Shown piece after piece: positions 24,466 to 34,877 of a stretch of 64,000 bases of DNA; position 1 is the stretch's first letter; every line of letters begins with the position of its first letter. Made by a program: the position numbers and the translations under genes. The notes under the pieces are model-generated. The model had not been told where the DNA came from, made no database searches, and saw only the letters and a program-made list of their open reading frames with translations. Where the stretch lies: contig WIUZ02000001.1 of the NCBI GenBank assembly GCA_015956445.1, forward strand, positions 4,278,001-4,342,000. Reading direction: 5' to 3'. This stretch comes from Thelephora terrestris. Lineage: Eukaryota > Basidiomycota > Agaricomycetes > Thelephorales > Thelephoraceae.

Positions 24466-27363
24466 ATGGCTATTCCAATTCCATTACAAGAAGCACTGAG
24501 AGACTCGATCACCTCTGGGGCATTCGTCGACACCAAGTTTTGGGTTTTTTCCAGGCGGGGATCCAAGACTGGGCGTGTTGGAAGCCCGAGGGCGCTTTTC
24601 GTCAACGGACACGTCGCGAAGCGTGTGCCAAAGCTTGCGTCTCGTGCGTTCGCTGTCTTCGCTCATTTGAGGCCCAAGACTAATGCATTGACAGTGTTTG
24701 ACGAAAGGAAACAGAAGGAGAGCTTGAGGACCAAGTTCCCGACAGATAGAAAACCTTACACGAACAACTACGACTATGAGGACGACAGCGACCTCGAAGA
24801 TGGCAACGATGACGATGGTTTGGACTCGGAGGACGAGCCAGCAGTTGTTCCTCGAGTCGCAAGAGAACAATCAGGAAATGATGCAACGATTCTCTCCGTT
24901 GAGGATTCGGACGCGAAGAGCAATGAATCTTCGGACATTATTTCTGTCTCAGACATGGATTCGCTGTTCTCGGAGCCGCTCGATCCGAAGGGTGAAACAG
25001 ATGCCGCTTCTTCCGCTCACGTTCACGTTGGCAAGGTTGTTGTCATTGAGGATGTCGCCTTTGTCACGTAGGCCCACCTTTTCATTCTGGTGCACGGTGT
25101 GCTAAAAATGACGCGTGCCAGGTTCCAGGCCTTACTTCGATACTTGTATACGAACGAGATTGAGTTCGCGTCATGGGGATCTGCGGAGACGCGCAAAGCT
25201 CGCGCCCACGAGATCCCATCTGAATCGTACGAAATCCCTAATCCATCCCCCAAATCTATCTACAGGCTTGCCGATAAGGTACCAGTACCCTGGGGTCTCG
25301 TAAGAAATGGGACTGTGGTTGTTTACCTTGGCTACAGTACGACATCCCTGAGTTGAAAGAAGTTGCATTGCAACAGATTCGGCAAGACTTATCCAAGTGC
25401 AACATTGTCGAGGAGGCGCTTAGCAAATATACCTCGTGGTCTGTTATCGTGTTTTTTACAGCGTTCAATAATTTCTCACTGATTTACAGGTACCCCGAGC
25501 TGAGAGAACTCGAGCTTAGGCAGCTGGCATGGAGACTGTTATCTGCTGACTCTAACCGTACTTTGAGGCTGTTGAAAAAAGAAATCAAGGCCTACACCCG
25601 TGGAAAATTACCTCATGCAAAAGACATCATTTCGGCGCTCTATACGCTCATGGAAAGTGACGAGCTTGTCGAGGAACCGCCACTCCCGTCGACTGTAGCG
25701 CCTAACAAGGAGGACGTCGGCAGTCATTGGATTGGGCTCAAAAAGGCACTCACCGCTTCTCTGACCAGTGGCACGTTCCTCGATTCCCAGTTTTACGCCG
25801 TGGGATCACGGTCTTCCGCTGGTATACCTAAAATCCGGCCAATATATTTCTGCAGCACCGTGAACGGTAATCTCATGTCTAAGCTAACCTCATGTAGGGC
25901 CCCACTCAGACACTCTGTGGATAAGCCACTGACAAACCGTTCCAGGCTCCTCCAAACTCAGGCCGCGGAGGGCGCCTGTCAAACCCACCGATATTTACGA
26001 CAGCGACATTGATGACGAAGAACTCGACCAAGGAAGCCCCACGGAGAGCCACCCGTCCTCAAAATGGTCTGACGATCCTTTTCCAACCGATCTCTGAACC
26101 CAGTTGACTCCTTTCAGCGTCCGAGAGAACCCCACACCCACGGACATGCCACCGAATCCCGCGCTCACGTTGAATTTCGGGGCGGCGAGGACGTAAGTTA
26201 TCATCTGGTACAGACGCACTTACGTCCCGCTGATTCCTTGCCACAGCTGGAGTGCCATCCTTCTTTATGTGTATACAGGCCGGATCACGTTCAACGCCAT
26301 CGCTTCTCAGGTCGCAACCTCTCAGGAGGCCCAAAGTGGTTATCCCGAGGATGAAGCGAAGTCATCCCAAGATCATGAATGGCCGAGCGTCTCACCTGGT
26401 ATTACCACGGTCGAGCCGTGTTCTCCAAAGTCCATATATTGGCTGGCGAACAAGGTTTGTCTTGCCTCCCCCGGTCATGTTGGCACCGACAACCCTTTTG
26501 CTTAGGTTGGATTGACGAAACTTTGTGAAATTGCCTTCAAAGATATTCAATCCAAACTAGACGAGAAAAATATCATGGAAGAACTTTTCTCCGCCTTCAC
26601 TGCGGAGTAAGTCATTTTACAACTCACAACCGCTCATGGTACTAATAGGAATTTCACGTGGCAGTCACAAGCGTGTCAGAGGAATGGAACACGAGCTCTT
26701 CCAGTCTAAGTTGAAGCCTTTGGTCGGTGGCGCTCTACTCTCCAATATCATTGAAAGTTCCTCCACGGGTGATCATCCTCACCGTGCGGTAGCCATGGAA
26801 TTAATCCTCGAGTGGTCTGTTCAGAAGCGTCGCAAAGGGATACTCCCGGGAGTGAAGGACAACCCGCAACTGGATTCAACATCTCGGTCCAAGAGCAGCA
26901 GCGAGGCGCCGAACCCTCCTGTCCAACAAGTGCGACCCTCTTCCCCGGCCACCGCGCAAAAAGCGCACCCCGAACCATCATCTAATTCTACCCCCAAACC
27001 AGCCTTGATGGTGAACGATACGTCGCCAGGCCCTTCGACTGCATCAAAACCACCAGTGAAAACTAAGGAAGTAACGCATGATGAACCTTCAAAAAACACC
27101 AAGGCGAGCCCGTCCCCCGTGGAGCTGGTATGTAGTCGTTGTGGCAACATACCAATGAACACACTCCGCGGCCTTCGCTGTGTTTCGTGTCCCAACCACC
27201 ACATCACGAAGTGCACTGGGTGTGGGACCATCAGGTCCGAAAACTGGGCAAAAGTCTGTACAAATTGTCATGGGAAGTTCAGGAGTGAGTATTTTCCCTT
27301 GTCATTGGGTATTGCCTGCCTCACTAACCACGCAACCATAAACCAGACCCAGGGTGGTTCTGA
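24466..27363 (+). CDS. Double-BTB/POZ protein with C-terminal zinc ribbons, copy B
   Basis: Ten exons placed exactly as in copy A: 24466-25067, 25122-25278, 25338-25438, 25490-25893, 25946-26066, 26118-26192, 26247-26454, 26506-26606, 26665-27284, 27347-27363; 801 aa. Exons 2-8 have the same lengths as in copy A, so only the acidic insert of exon 1 and the linker of exon 9 differ in size. The start is the ATG at 24466, aligned to copy A; the codon GTG six bases before is not used. Conserved blocks include LRDSITSGAFVDTKFWVFS, FQALLRYLYTNEIEFASWG, LASLTSGTFLDSQFY-like SLTSGTFLDSQFY and CSPKSIYWLANKVGL. The zinc ribbon keeps CSRC, CVSC, CTGC and CTNC. The open frame and intact splice sites suggest a functional gene. 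Function is unknown beyond the BTB fold. Confidence 0.78.
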
Positions 27364-28473
27364 TTAAGACGGTAGGTTAGGGTGAATAGTTGGTACGGGT
27401 AAGAGCTCGTCTGGTTTAAGCTACGGGTCCGTGTGTACTTGAATGAGATCTGCAACTGACGCTTTGCCGCCCAAAAATGTTGGCAGAGCGTGCTTTAAGC
27501 ACGATGCGCGTTGCACGCAAACTCCGGTAGCCCTTTTTTTTCGTCGCATGGAAACCGACACCTCTTGAATTAACGGTTTGCAACCATGTCCTCGCATCTC
27601 CATGTCAACCCGCTCGTCGCGAATATGACCCCGGCTTCAGTACACCAATCAGCCGCCAAAGGGGGGCACTGCTGGAGCAAATCGCAATCCACAGACACAG
27701 AAGCGATGGTTACGTCGACGACGTCCAACAAGGAGACAAGCGGGCCGGCGGTAACGGTGAAATAAAACCCATGAAATTCGGTGTAGCGAAGCTTCTTTGA
27801 AGAGTAAAGGCTTCAACGACTCCATGGTTACATCTTCCACGTCGGTCCCCAGTAACGGTGACACGTTCGCCCCCCACGCTGATATTTCATGGCTGAGCGC
27901 TGGGCGCTTAGCATTGAAAACGCTGATGATTATAATCTGGCATGCCCTGCACTGGTAGACGGTTGCGATCAGCTCCGCGCGCCTCCGCAAGCGATTCAAA
28001 GCATTTCCACTGGGACACTTCAGTTCATAGATGCGCCCCGATACAGCTTTGTACAGTGCATCATTAAAGGCGCGAGAGCTTATTCAAGCACAAGGATCAC
28101 CCACCCCTCCGGGATTCGGCGCTCGCGAAACAGGGGGGAAAAACTGCTGAACCCGCGATCCTACGAGCTTCCGAGGTGCGCTTGAAACTGATTGTCACTA
28201 GGTACCTCTGAATCAACTTGTGAGTGAGAAACAGGCCGTGAATCGGTACGAGCGGCGGCCCTGTGAATCTTTTTGCACACTGGATGAGGATCTTGTGGAT
28301 GCTTGTATATCAACTACCTGGTTGCTGTTGCCTCTTGCTTGTAGTGACTGTAAGCGCATTCACATCCGACGGCTAGGTGCAAGGGAGAACCCACCTCGCC
28401 TTGACTGCGTGGCTTCCTCCGATTTGCCTCGGCTCTCTCTCTTTAACTGCTCAGGAACTACTTGACTCTGGCC
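27364..28473. other. spacer between BTB copies B and C
   Basis: This holds duplicated BTB 3' flank (to about 27440), a decayed stretch, the CDC23 3'-end relic at 27749-27895, then about 500 nt with no recognised feature. It ends in the shared 5' flank from about 28350 (ACATCCGACGGCTAGGTGC; CACCTCGCCTTGACTGCG). Confidence 0.5.
27749..27895 (-). pseudogene. relic of the 3' end of CDC23
   Basis: About 120-145 nt match, base by base with few changes, the 3' UTR and last codons of the intact CDC23 gene (31378-31510). Shared runs include GGTGAAATAAAAC, ATGAAATTCGGTGTAGCGAAG and TCGGTCCCC. On the minus strand the last CDC23 codons (the [11 protein letters not shown] end) are still readable as GTDVEDVTMES. 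The stop codon is changed and small indels follow. No upstream CDC23 exons are present, so this is a fragment carried along by the BTB duplication, not a gene. Confidence 0.82.
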
Positions 28474-31400
28474 ATGACTATCCCAATCCCATTACAAGAG
28501 GCACTGAGGGATTCAATCACCTCTGGGACATTCATCGATACAAAGTTTTGGGTGTTTTCGAAGTGGGGATCCAAGACCAGGGGCGTTGGAAGTCCGAGGG
28601 CGCTTTTCGTCAATGAGCACGTCACGAGGCGTGTACCAAGGCTTGCGTTTCGTGTGTTTGCCACTTCCGCTCATCCAAGGTGCCAAGCTAATTCTCACAG
28701 TGCTCGACGAAAGGGAACCCACGGGGAATTTGAGGACCAAGTTCCCAACGGATAGGAAACCTTACATAGGCGACTACGATTACGAGGACGACAGCGATCT
28801 CGAAGATGACGACGACGAGGATGCCTCAGACTCGGAGGATGAGCACGCAGCCGCTCCTCCGGCCGCAACGGAGGAACCTGGAAATAATGCGAAGGTCGTC
28901 ACCGCCGAGAATTCGGACGCGGAGGATGAAACAAGTGTCATTTCTTCCGCTCACGTTGGCAAGGTCGTCGTCATTGAAGATGTCGCCTTTGTCACGTAGG
29001 TTGCCTTCCAATGTCACGAAGTACGATATGCTAAAAATCACACGCGCCAGGTTCCAGGCATTACTCCGTTACCTGTATACAGATGAGATCGAGTTTGCGT
29101 CATGGGGATCTGCAGAAAGACGCATTGCTCGTGCCCGCGAAACCATATCTGAATCGTACGGAATTCCCAAACCATCCCCTAAATCTATCTACAGGCTTGC
29201 CGACAGGGTAATTATCAGTATCTCGCGGTCTACAAAAGATGAGACTGACGTTGTTTGCATTTTCTATAGTACGACATCCCTGAGTTGAAGAAACTCGCTT
29301 TGGAACAAATTCGGCAAGACTTATCCAAGTGCAACATCATCGAGGAAGCACTTAGCAAATACACCTCGTGGTCTGTTGTCCGATTCTCTTAGCATTCGAC
29401 GATCTCTCATTCATTGGCAGGTATCCTGAGCTGAGAGAACTCGAGCTTAGGCAGTTGGCACGGGCGCTGTTATCTGCTGACTCGGACCGTAATATGAAGC
29501 TATTGAAGGAACAGATCAAGGAATACACCCACGGAAAATTACCTCACGCAAAACACGTCATTTCGGCGCTATACAAGCTCATGGAAAGCAATGAATCTGT
29601 CGAGGAACCGCCTCTCCCCACCACTGTAGCCCATAACCAGGGAGACGCCAAGAGAGATTGGAGTGGGCTCAAGAAGGCACTCACAAATTCTCTGACCAGC
29701 GGCACGTTCCTCAGCTCCCAATTCTACGCCCTGGAATCCTGGTCGTCAACCGGGCTGCACAAGACTCGGCCGATATATTTCTGCGGTACTGTGGATAGTA
29801 GCTTCACGTCAACGCTAACGGCATGTAGGACGTTCGTTTGGATCATCTGTGGATACGTTGCTGACACTACCCCAGGTTCCTCAGAACTCGGGCTGCAGAG
29901 TGCGCCTTTTATGCACACATATTGGCCCGATAGTGATCTTGGGGACGACGAACTCGACCAAGGAGGCCCCATGGGATGCCCCCCGCCTTCGAGATGGTCT
30001 GAAGATCCGTTGCCAATCGATTACTGTGAACCTAATTTACTCCTTTCAGCATCCGAGAGGACCCCACACCCATGGGCTTACCGATGGATCCGGCGCATAC
30101 TTTGAACTTCGGGGCAGCGAAGACGTAAGTTCAAACCACCTGGAACGAGCACACTTATGTCCCACTGACTCCTCGCCACAGTTGGAGTGCTATTATTCTT
30201 TGGGTTTACACCGGTCAGACCAAATTCGCCGCCATCGGCCCTCAGCTTGTAGCCTCCGAGGAGGACCAAAACAATCAGCCCGGGGGTGAGACAGGGTCAC
30301 CTCAAGGTCGGGAAAGGCGGAGTGGAGGTTCACATGGGGCTATCACCGTTGAGCCGTGTTCTCCCAAGTCCATATATCGGCTGGCGAACCAGGTTTGTCC
30401 GGCACCCCTTGGTGATCGTAACACTGGCGATCCTTTTCTTCAGATTGGGTTGACCAGCCTTCGTGAAATCGCCTTTGAGGAAATCCGTTCCAAATTAAAC
30501 GAGAACAACATCGTGGAAGAACTTTTCTCAACTTTCAGTGCCGAGTAAGTCCTTTCACAACTCACGAGGATCCGTGGTACTAATGAAGATTCTACGGGGG
30601 CAGCCACACACGTGTCCGAGAAATGGAACACGAGCTATTCCAGTCCAAGTTGAAGCCTTTGGTCGATGGCGCTCTGCTCTCCAACATCATTGAAAGCTCT
30701 TCGGGTGAACATCCGCACCATGCGGCAGCAATGGAGTTGATTATCGAGAGGTCTATTCAGAAACGTCGCTGGAGGATGCTCTCAGAAGTGAAAGTTGATC
30801 CACAGCCGGATTCTGCATCTCGGTCCAAGAGGAGCAGCGGGGTGCCAAAGGTTCCCATTCAACAAGTGCGACCCTCCTTCTCTGCCCCAGCGCACCAGTC
30901 GCAACCCCAGCCACCGTTCGATTTCTTCTCCTCATCTGCCTTGACTGTGAAGAATACCTCGCCGGGCACTTCGAACCTCCTGAAACTCCCAGGGAAAACC
31001 CAGCAGACAAAACGTGATGAACATCCAGAGAATACTAAACCAAACACGTCTCCAGAGCGCACCGTAGGACTGGTATGCGCTCGTTGCGGTGGCAAACCAG
31101 GCAGAGGCTTGTTCGGCGCTCCTATCTGTACCTCATGTTCCAGCTACACCATGAAGTGCGTTGGGTGTAGGACGTTCTGGACCGCAAGCACCAAGAGCTG
31201 TACCAGTTGTTATGGGGAGTTCAAGTGGTGATCATATCGATAGGGGGTCGGTAGCGGACTGGTCATATCTGTTCAGTAACCCCAATCGGAGACACTTGCT
31301 CTGATGATCGATGGTGGTTGTGGCGCGTATGAAGTACACAGAAAACATAACGCGTTGGAATAATGTGTGACCAGCGGTAAAGGTGAAATAAAACGCATGA

Positions 31401-31510
31401 AATTCGGTGTAGCGAAGTTGCTAGAAATGAAGGCTTACGACTCCATAGAAACATCTTCCGCGTCGGTCCCCGTGGCGGTGACACTGGCCGCTCCTTTAGC
31501 CCTCACCTGA
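28350..31510 (+). repeat. tandem duplication unit C (BTB gene next to intact CDC23 3' end)
   Basis: Unit C begins in the shared 5' flank and includes the third BTB gene and the junction with the intact CDC23 3' end. It is the only unit in which CDC23 continues as a whole gene, so it occupies the ancestral position. Confidence 0.65.
28474..31231 (+). pseudogene. Double-BTB/zinc ribbon gene, copy C, frameshifted in exon 1
   Basis: The exon plan of copies A and B is kept: 28474-28995, 29051-29207, 29270-29370, 29421-29824, 29876-29996, 30050-30124, 30182-30392, 30444-30544, 30604-31231. Exon 1 has 2 nt fewer than its paralogues just before the conserved ACAGTGCT.GACGAAAGG (about 28690-28696). 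The frame opened at 28474 therefore runs into a stop at about 28755, while the acidic region continues in another frame. All other exons are open, and exon lengths 2-6 and 8 equal those of A and B. The last intron of A and B is absent: the donor region reads AAGTGGTGA and the frame ends in exon 9 at 31231. The zinc ribbon (CARC, CTSC, CVGC, CTSC) is kept. It is either a young pseudogene, a gene read from a downstream start, or a sequencing error. Confidence 0.72.
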
Positions 31511-33902
31511 CTCTCCTTCACCTGCATGGCTGCCATTACTTGTTTCAGTAGCTCTTGTGCCGCATTGACGTCTTCTGAATTACTGGCCGAAAGCTGTTCG
31601 AGGTACTTCTGAGCAAGAGTGAGGTCTCCACCTCCATGTAAGTAGTGGTACTGGGCTATGTACAGTGCCGACTTGGCATAATCTGCGATGTTCATGTCTA
31701 TTCGGCAAAAATGATATTAGCAACAGTACAACAGGACGGTAAGCGACAGGAGGACTGACTCTCACTTGAGCAGATGCTGATGACGCTTGCATGGTACTTC
31801 GCCGCCTCAGAGTACTCTTCAAGATCATTGTGAAACTGTGCCAACTTGAGGTGTATCGAAGTATCGTGGGGTCCTGTGGCAATAAGTGCCCGTTTTAGAC
31901 ACTCAATTGCTTCCCGTGGCCTATGTGATACCGCGTCAGAGGTTTGTGCGTCGTACGCTTCTATATCGTACCTTCCAAGTTCTTCGTAACATGCTGCTTG
32001 TCCTTGCCACAAACGGACATCGTATGGCCTAGTGGGATTTTTAGCACGTTCATTTCATAGGACGACGAGTATCTACCTCAAAGTCGTGGCTTTTTGAAAG
32101 TAATATAGGGCATATTGGTGCATGCTGAGAAGTTCGTACGCTTGCGCCAAGCCGTACCAGGCTCGGTAGTCCTTCTGGTTCACGTCTGAGAAACTTAAGA
32201 AACATTTCAGATTATAAGGCCACGTCGCCGACTCACCCGCCGCCCTCCTGTAAGCTTCAATTGCAGCGTTGGAGTTTTTCAGTTCGATGTACTCATGCCC
32301 CATTAGTGTCCAAGCGGACAGGTAGGTCCGGTCGAGCTGCACCGCTCTCTTAAAGTACTTGATGGCCTTCTCGTGTTCGGATCTGAGCGAATAATGGTTC
32401 CCTGGAATGTGGTGGGACATCTCAAATGACTTTTGTCGCAGCCACTTCAGCGAGCAGGGGAGTCTCACCGACGAGACAACAGACTTCTGGCCGATCCTTG
32501 TCTATCTCCAGGAACTCGTGTGCCAATTTAGAGAGCTTAATCCTGTTGTCTGTGACGTACAAGATATCCGAATAAATATCGATATTGTCGATCCGATGCG
32601 GATCAAGCGTAAGGATCCTCTGGAATTGCTTCTCGGCTTCACCAAAGTCTACGAAACCCGCGTCAATCCCAGTAAGCAGAGCCAGTTTACGGACTCTACC
32701 GTGCTGGTGATACAATGCACAGGCCCGCATGCTCATCACCCAAGGGCTTACGGGGAAGAAATCATCCGTTAGGAGCCTCTCGCAGAGTTGTAACTCGTGA
32801 TCTGTAGGTGAACGGAACGCGTTCAACGTGTGGATTTGGAAGAATTGTACAAGGGGGTGTGATCTTGATAACGGCAGATATTGAAGCAGCGCACTCAACT
32901 AGATCCATCAGAGGATTTCAGGCCAGATGCAAATTTGTGGAGGAAATCAACCCACCTCCTCCGAATCCTCCACGCAGTTCCCGAGAAGCGTCCATGCAGA
33001 CCAGTTCCAAGGGTACAAGGCAATTGAACGAATGTCGGCTTCTATGGCTTCTTCCCGGCGACCCAGTCGGAACAGCAGCAGCGCTTTCCTGGGAGATTGT
33101 GAAACAAGTCGGAAGATGGACGGAAGTGCCCCTTACATGAACGTAAGAAATGGTTCGGTTGCGTCTCTCACCATCTCTAAAAGTGGCAACAGGTCTTTCG
33201 TCAAGGGGGTTGCGGTCTGCCTTCTGGAATCTATCGAAGGCTACCGTCAGAAGATGGATCTTTAGATGTCCATGCTCACATACTCGAATATTTGTTCCAT
33301 TCCTTCAAAGCTTGCTTCTCGGCGACCTACACACTCGCAATCGGGGATCGGTTTGCGTCTTGTCATTCGGAAGTTGAAATCATACAATACCATATACTGG
33401 CTGTAGACACTCAGAAACAAAGCCTTCGTGCTGCGGCATTCATGAAGCCAATAAACTGCGCGTTTGAACTCGCGGTGTTCAAAACACTTCTGAGCTGTAG
33501 CCAGAAAGTCCCCTTCGCGCATCTCGAGCTCGAGTTCACGTAATCGAACATGCTCTGGCGTCCGTTGTAGTCTTGGGGCATGGCGATGCAGAGGGAGATT
33601 TGGCTCCATGTCCGTGATGGGTATCGTCTTCGGCCTGGCTGGTGTCGAGGCGAACGGCGCGGTCGTCGCATCGAACGGTCCATTGGGCACGGAAAACAGT
33701 TTCTGGTGGGGGATAGAGACAAGTAGCTCTGCCGCCCTGGAAAACAATCTGAGATAAGTCCTCTCTACGAAACGCGATCTGTCATCGCGACGGACCACTT
33801 TGATGCAAACTGAAGCCCTCTGTCCCCGCAATCTTTTACGGCCTCTCTGAGAGCAGTAACCATCGAAGTATCCACCTGGGTGACGACATTTTCACTTTCC
33901 AT
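31435..33902 (-). CDS. CDC23: Anaphase-promoting complex subunit Cdc23/APC8
   Basis: Twelve exons: 33902-33796, 33736-33391, 33326-33284, 33230-33137, 33088-32956, 32898-32700, 32648-32469, 32401-32237, 32185-32077, 32028-31972, 31920-31766, 31697-31435; 616 aa, introns 47-68 nt. Cdc23/APC8 is a TPR scaffold of the APC/C, the nuclear ubiquitin ligase that triggers anaphase. Family blocks are KWAAELL near the start, [102 protein letters not shown] and [17 protein letters not shown]. At least seven TPR motifs lie in about residues 230-560. The N-terminal region before them is proline-rich. It is convergent with BTB copy C (203 bp) and divergent from ALG14 with only 65 bp between start codons. 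Confidence 0.94.
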
Positions 33903-33967
33903 CCTTGGAAGTTGTGATCCGTCAGGTGGAAGTGGTCGGGTGGCAAGAAGAACGTAGTATATGATCG
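33903..33967. promoter_or_regulatory. 65-bp bidirectional promoter CDC23/ALG14
   Basis: The ATG of CDC23 (minus, 33902) and that of ALG14 (plus, 33968) are only 65 bp apart, so both transcription start sites and 5' UTRs must lie here or overlap the neighbour. No TATA box is obvious. Confidence 0.6.
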
Positions 33968-34877
33968 ATGAGTTTGTTGTCCACAATCACGACGTTAATC
34001 GTCGCATTCTCTACCGTATGCGTCCTTAGAATCTTGTTCATCTTCAAGCGTGGCCATTGCAGATCAAAGAGAGCCGCCTCGGACACCTGTGGCCTCGCCG
34101 TCTTCCTTGGATCAGGTATGAAACCCCGTGTCATCCAGGTGTCAAGGCAACAGACCTCATCTCGAACGTGCAGGCGGGCACACCACAGAGGCTCTTGCGC
34201 TAGTCTCAGCTCTTGACTTTTCGAGATATAATCCGCGCACATATATCATCAGCGATGGCGACAATTTAAGTGCTCAGAAGGCACATGAGCTGGAGGAGAG
34301 GAAAAGTGTGAGTGAATTGTGGATCATGTGGGACTGAGACACTAACACCTTGCTCACGACCCCAGGAACGCAACCGCGAGTCCAACTACACAATAATCTA
34401 TGTGCCCCGTGCCCGTAGGGTTCATCAACCTCTTTGGACCACCCCTCCAACTGTACTAGCCTCGCTGGTCACCTGTGTCAAACATGCAATTCATGCAGCT
34501 CTGCAACCCGAACCGGTATGGGACATTCTAATCTTGAACGGTCCTGGGACCTGTTTTAGCATCTGTACCGCAGTATACCTCAATCGCGTAAGCCTCTTGC
34601 TCTCGTTTTGATGCATCCTGAAGCAGAACATCATCATTGATCCACGAACGTCCTAGTTTCTAGGTTTAGCATCCCCAAGAATTTTATATATAGAATCTTT
34701 CGCCCGAGTACGGTCCCTCTCGCTTTCTGGCAGGCTTCTCCGACCATTTGTCGACAGGTGAGCCCGCTTGAAACTTTGTCCTCCTTCGATTACCAAACTT
34801 CCGATAGATTCATTGTACAATGGCCGGAGGTGCTACAAGAGGGGGGCAGGAGCCAGTATTTTGGCTGCCTCGTCTAA
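33968..34877 (+). CDS. ALG14: UDP-GlcNAc transferase subunit Alg14
   Basis: Five exons, 33968-34115, 34174-34307, 34366-34587, 34657-34757 and 34808-34877, give 224 aa, normal for Alg14. Alg14 is the ER membrane anchor that recruits Alg13 to add the second GlcNAc to dolichol-PP-GlcNAc in N-glycan synthesis. A single N-terminal membrane segment (about residues 4-24) is followed by the conserved SGGHTTEAL at about 49-57. Other blocks are TYIISDGD, IIYVPRARRVHQ, WDILILNGPGTC, ILYIESFARVRSLSLSG and the ending RFIVQWPEVLQ. The C-terminus (YFGCLV) corresponds to the Alg13-binding tail of yeast Alg14. All junctions keep the frame. Confidence 0.93.

Larger units (their letters stand above)
24390..27895 (+). 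repeat. tandem duplication unit B (BTB gene plus CDC23 3' relic)
   Basis: Unit B starts in the shared 5' flank (ATGTAGGCGCCAGGGG, near 24395), includes BTB copy B, and its 3' flank ends in a block that matches the 3' end of CDC23 (27749 to about 27895). The stretch 27440-27748 is too decayed for a confident match. Confidence 0.68.

Noticed and set aside
28672-28701. Possible 21-nt intron in BTB copy C (GTGCCA...CACAG) that would remove the lesion
   Set aside because: Too short for splicing, and removing it does not restore the downstream frame; a 2-nt deletion explains the data better.
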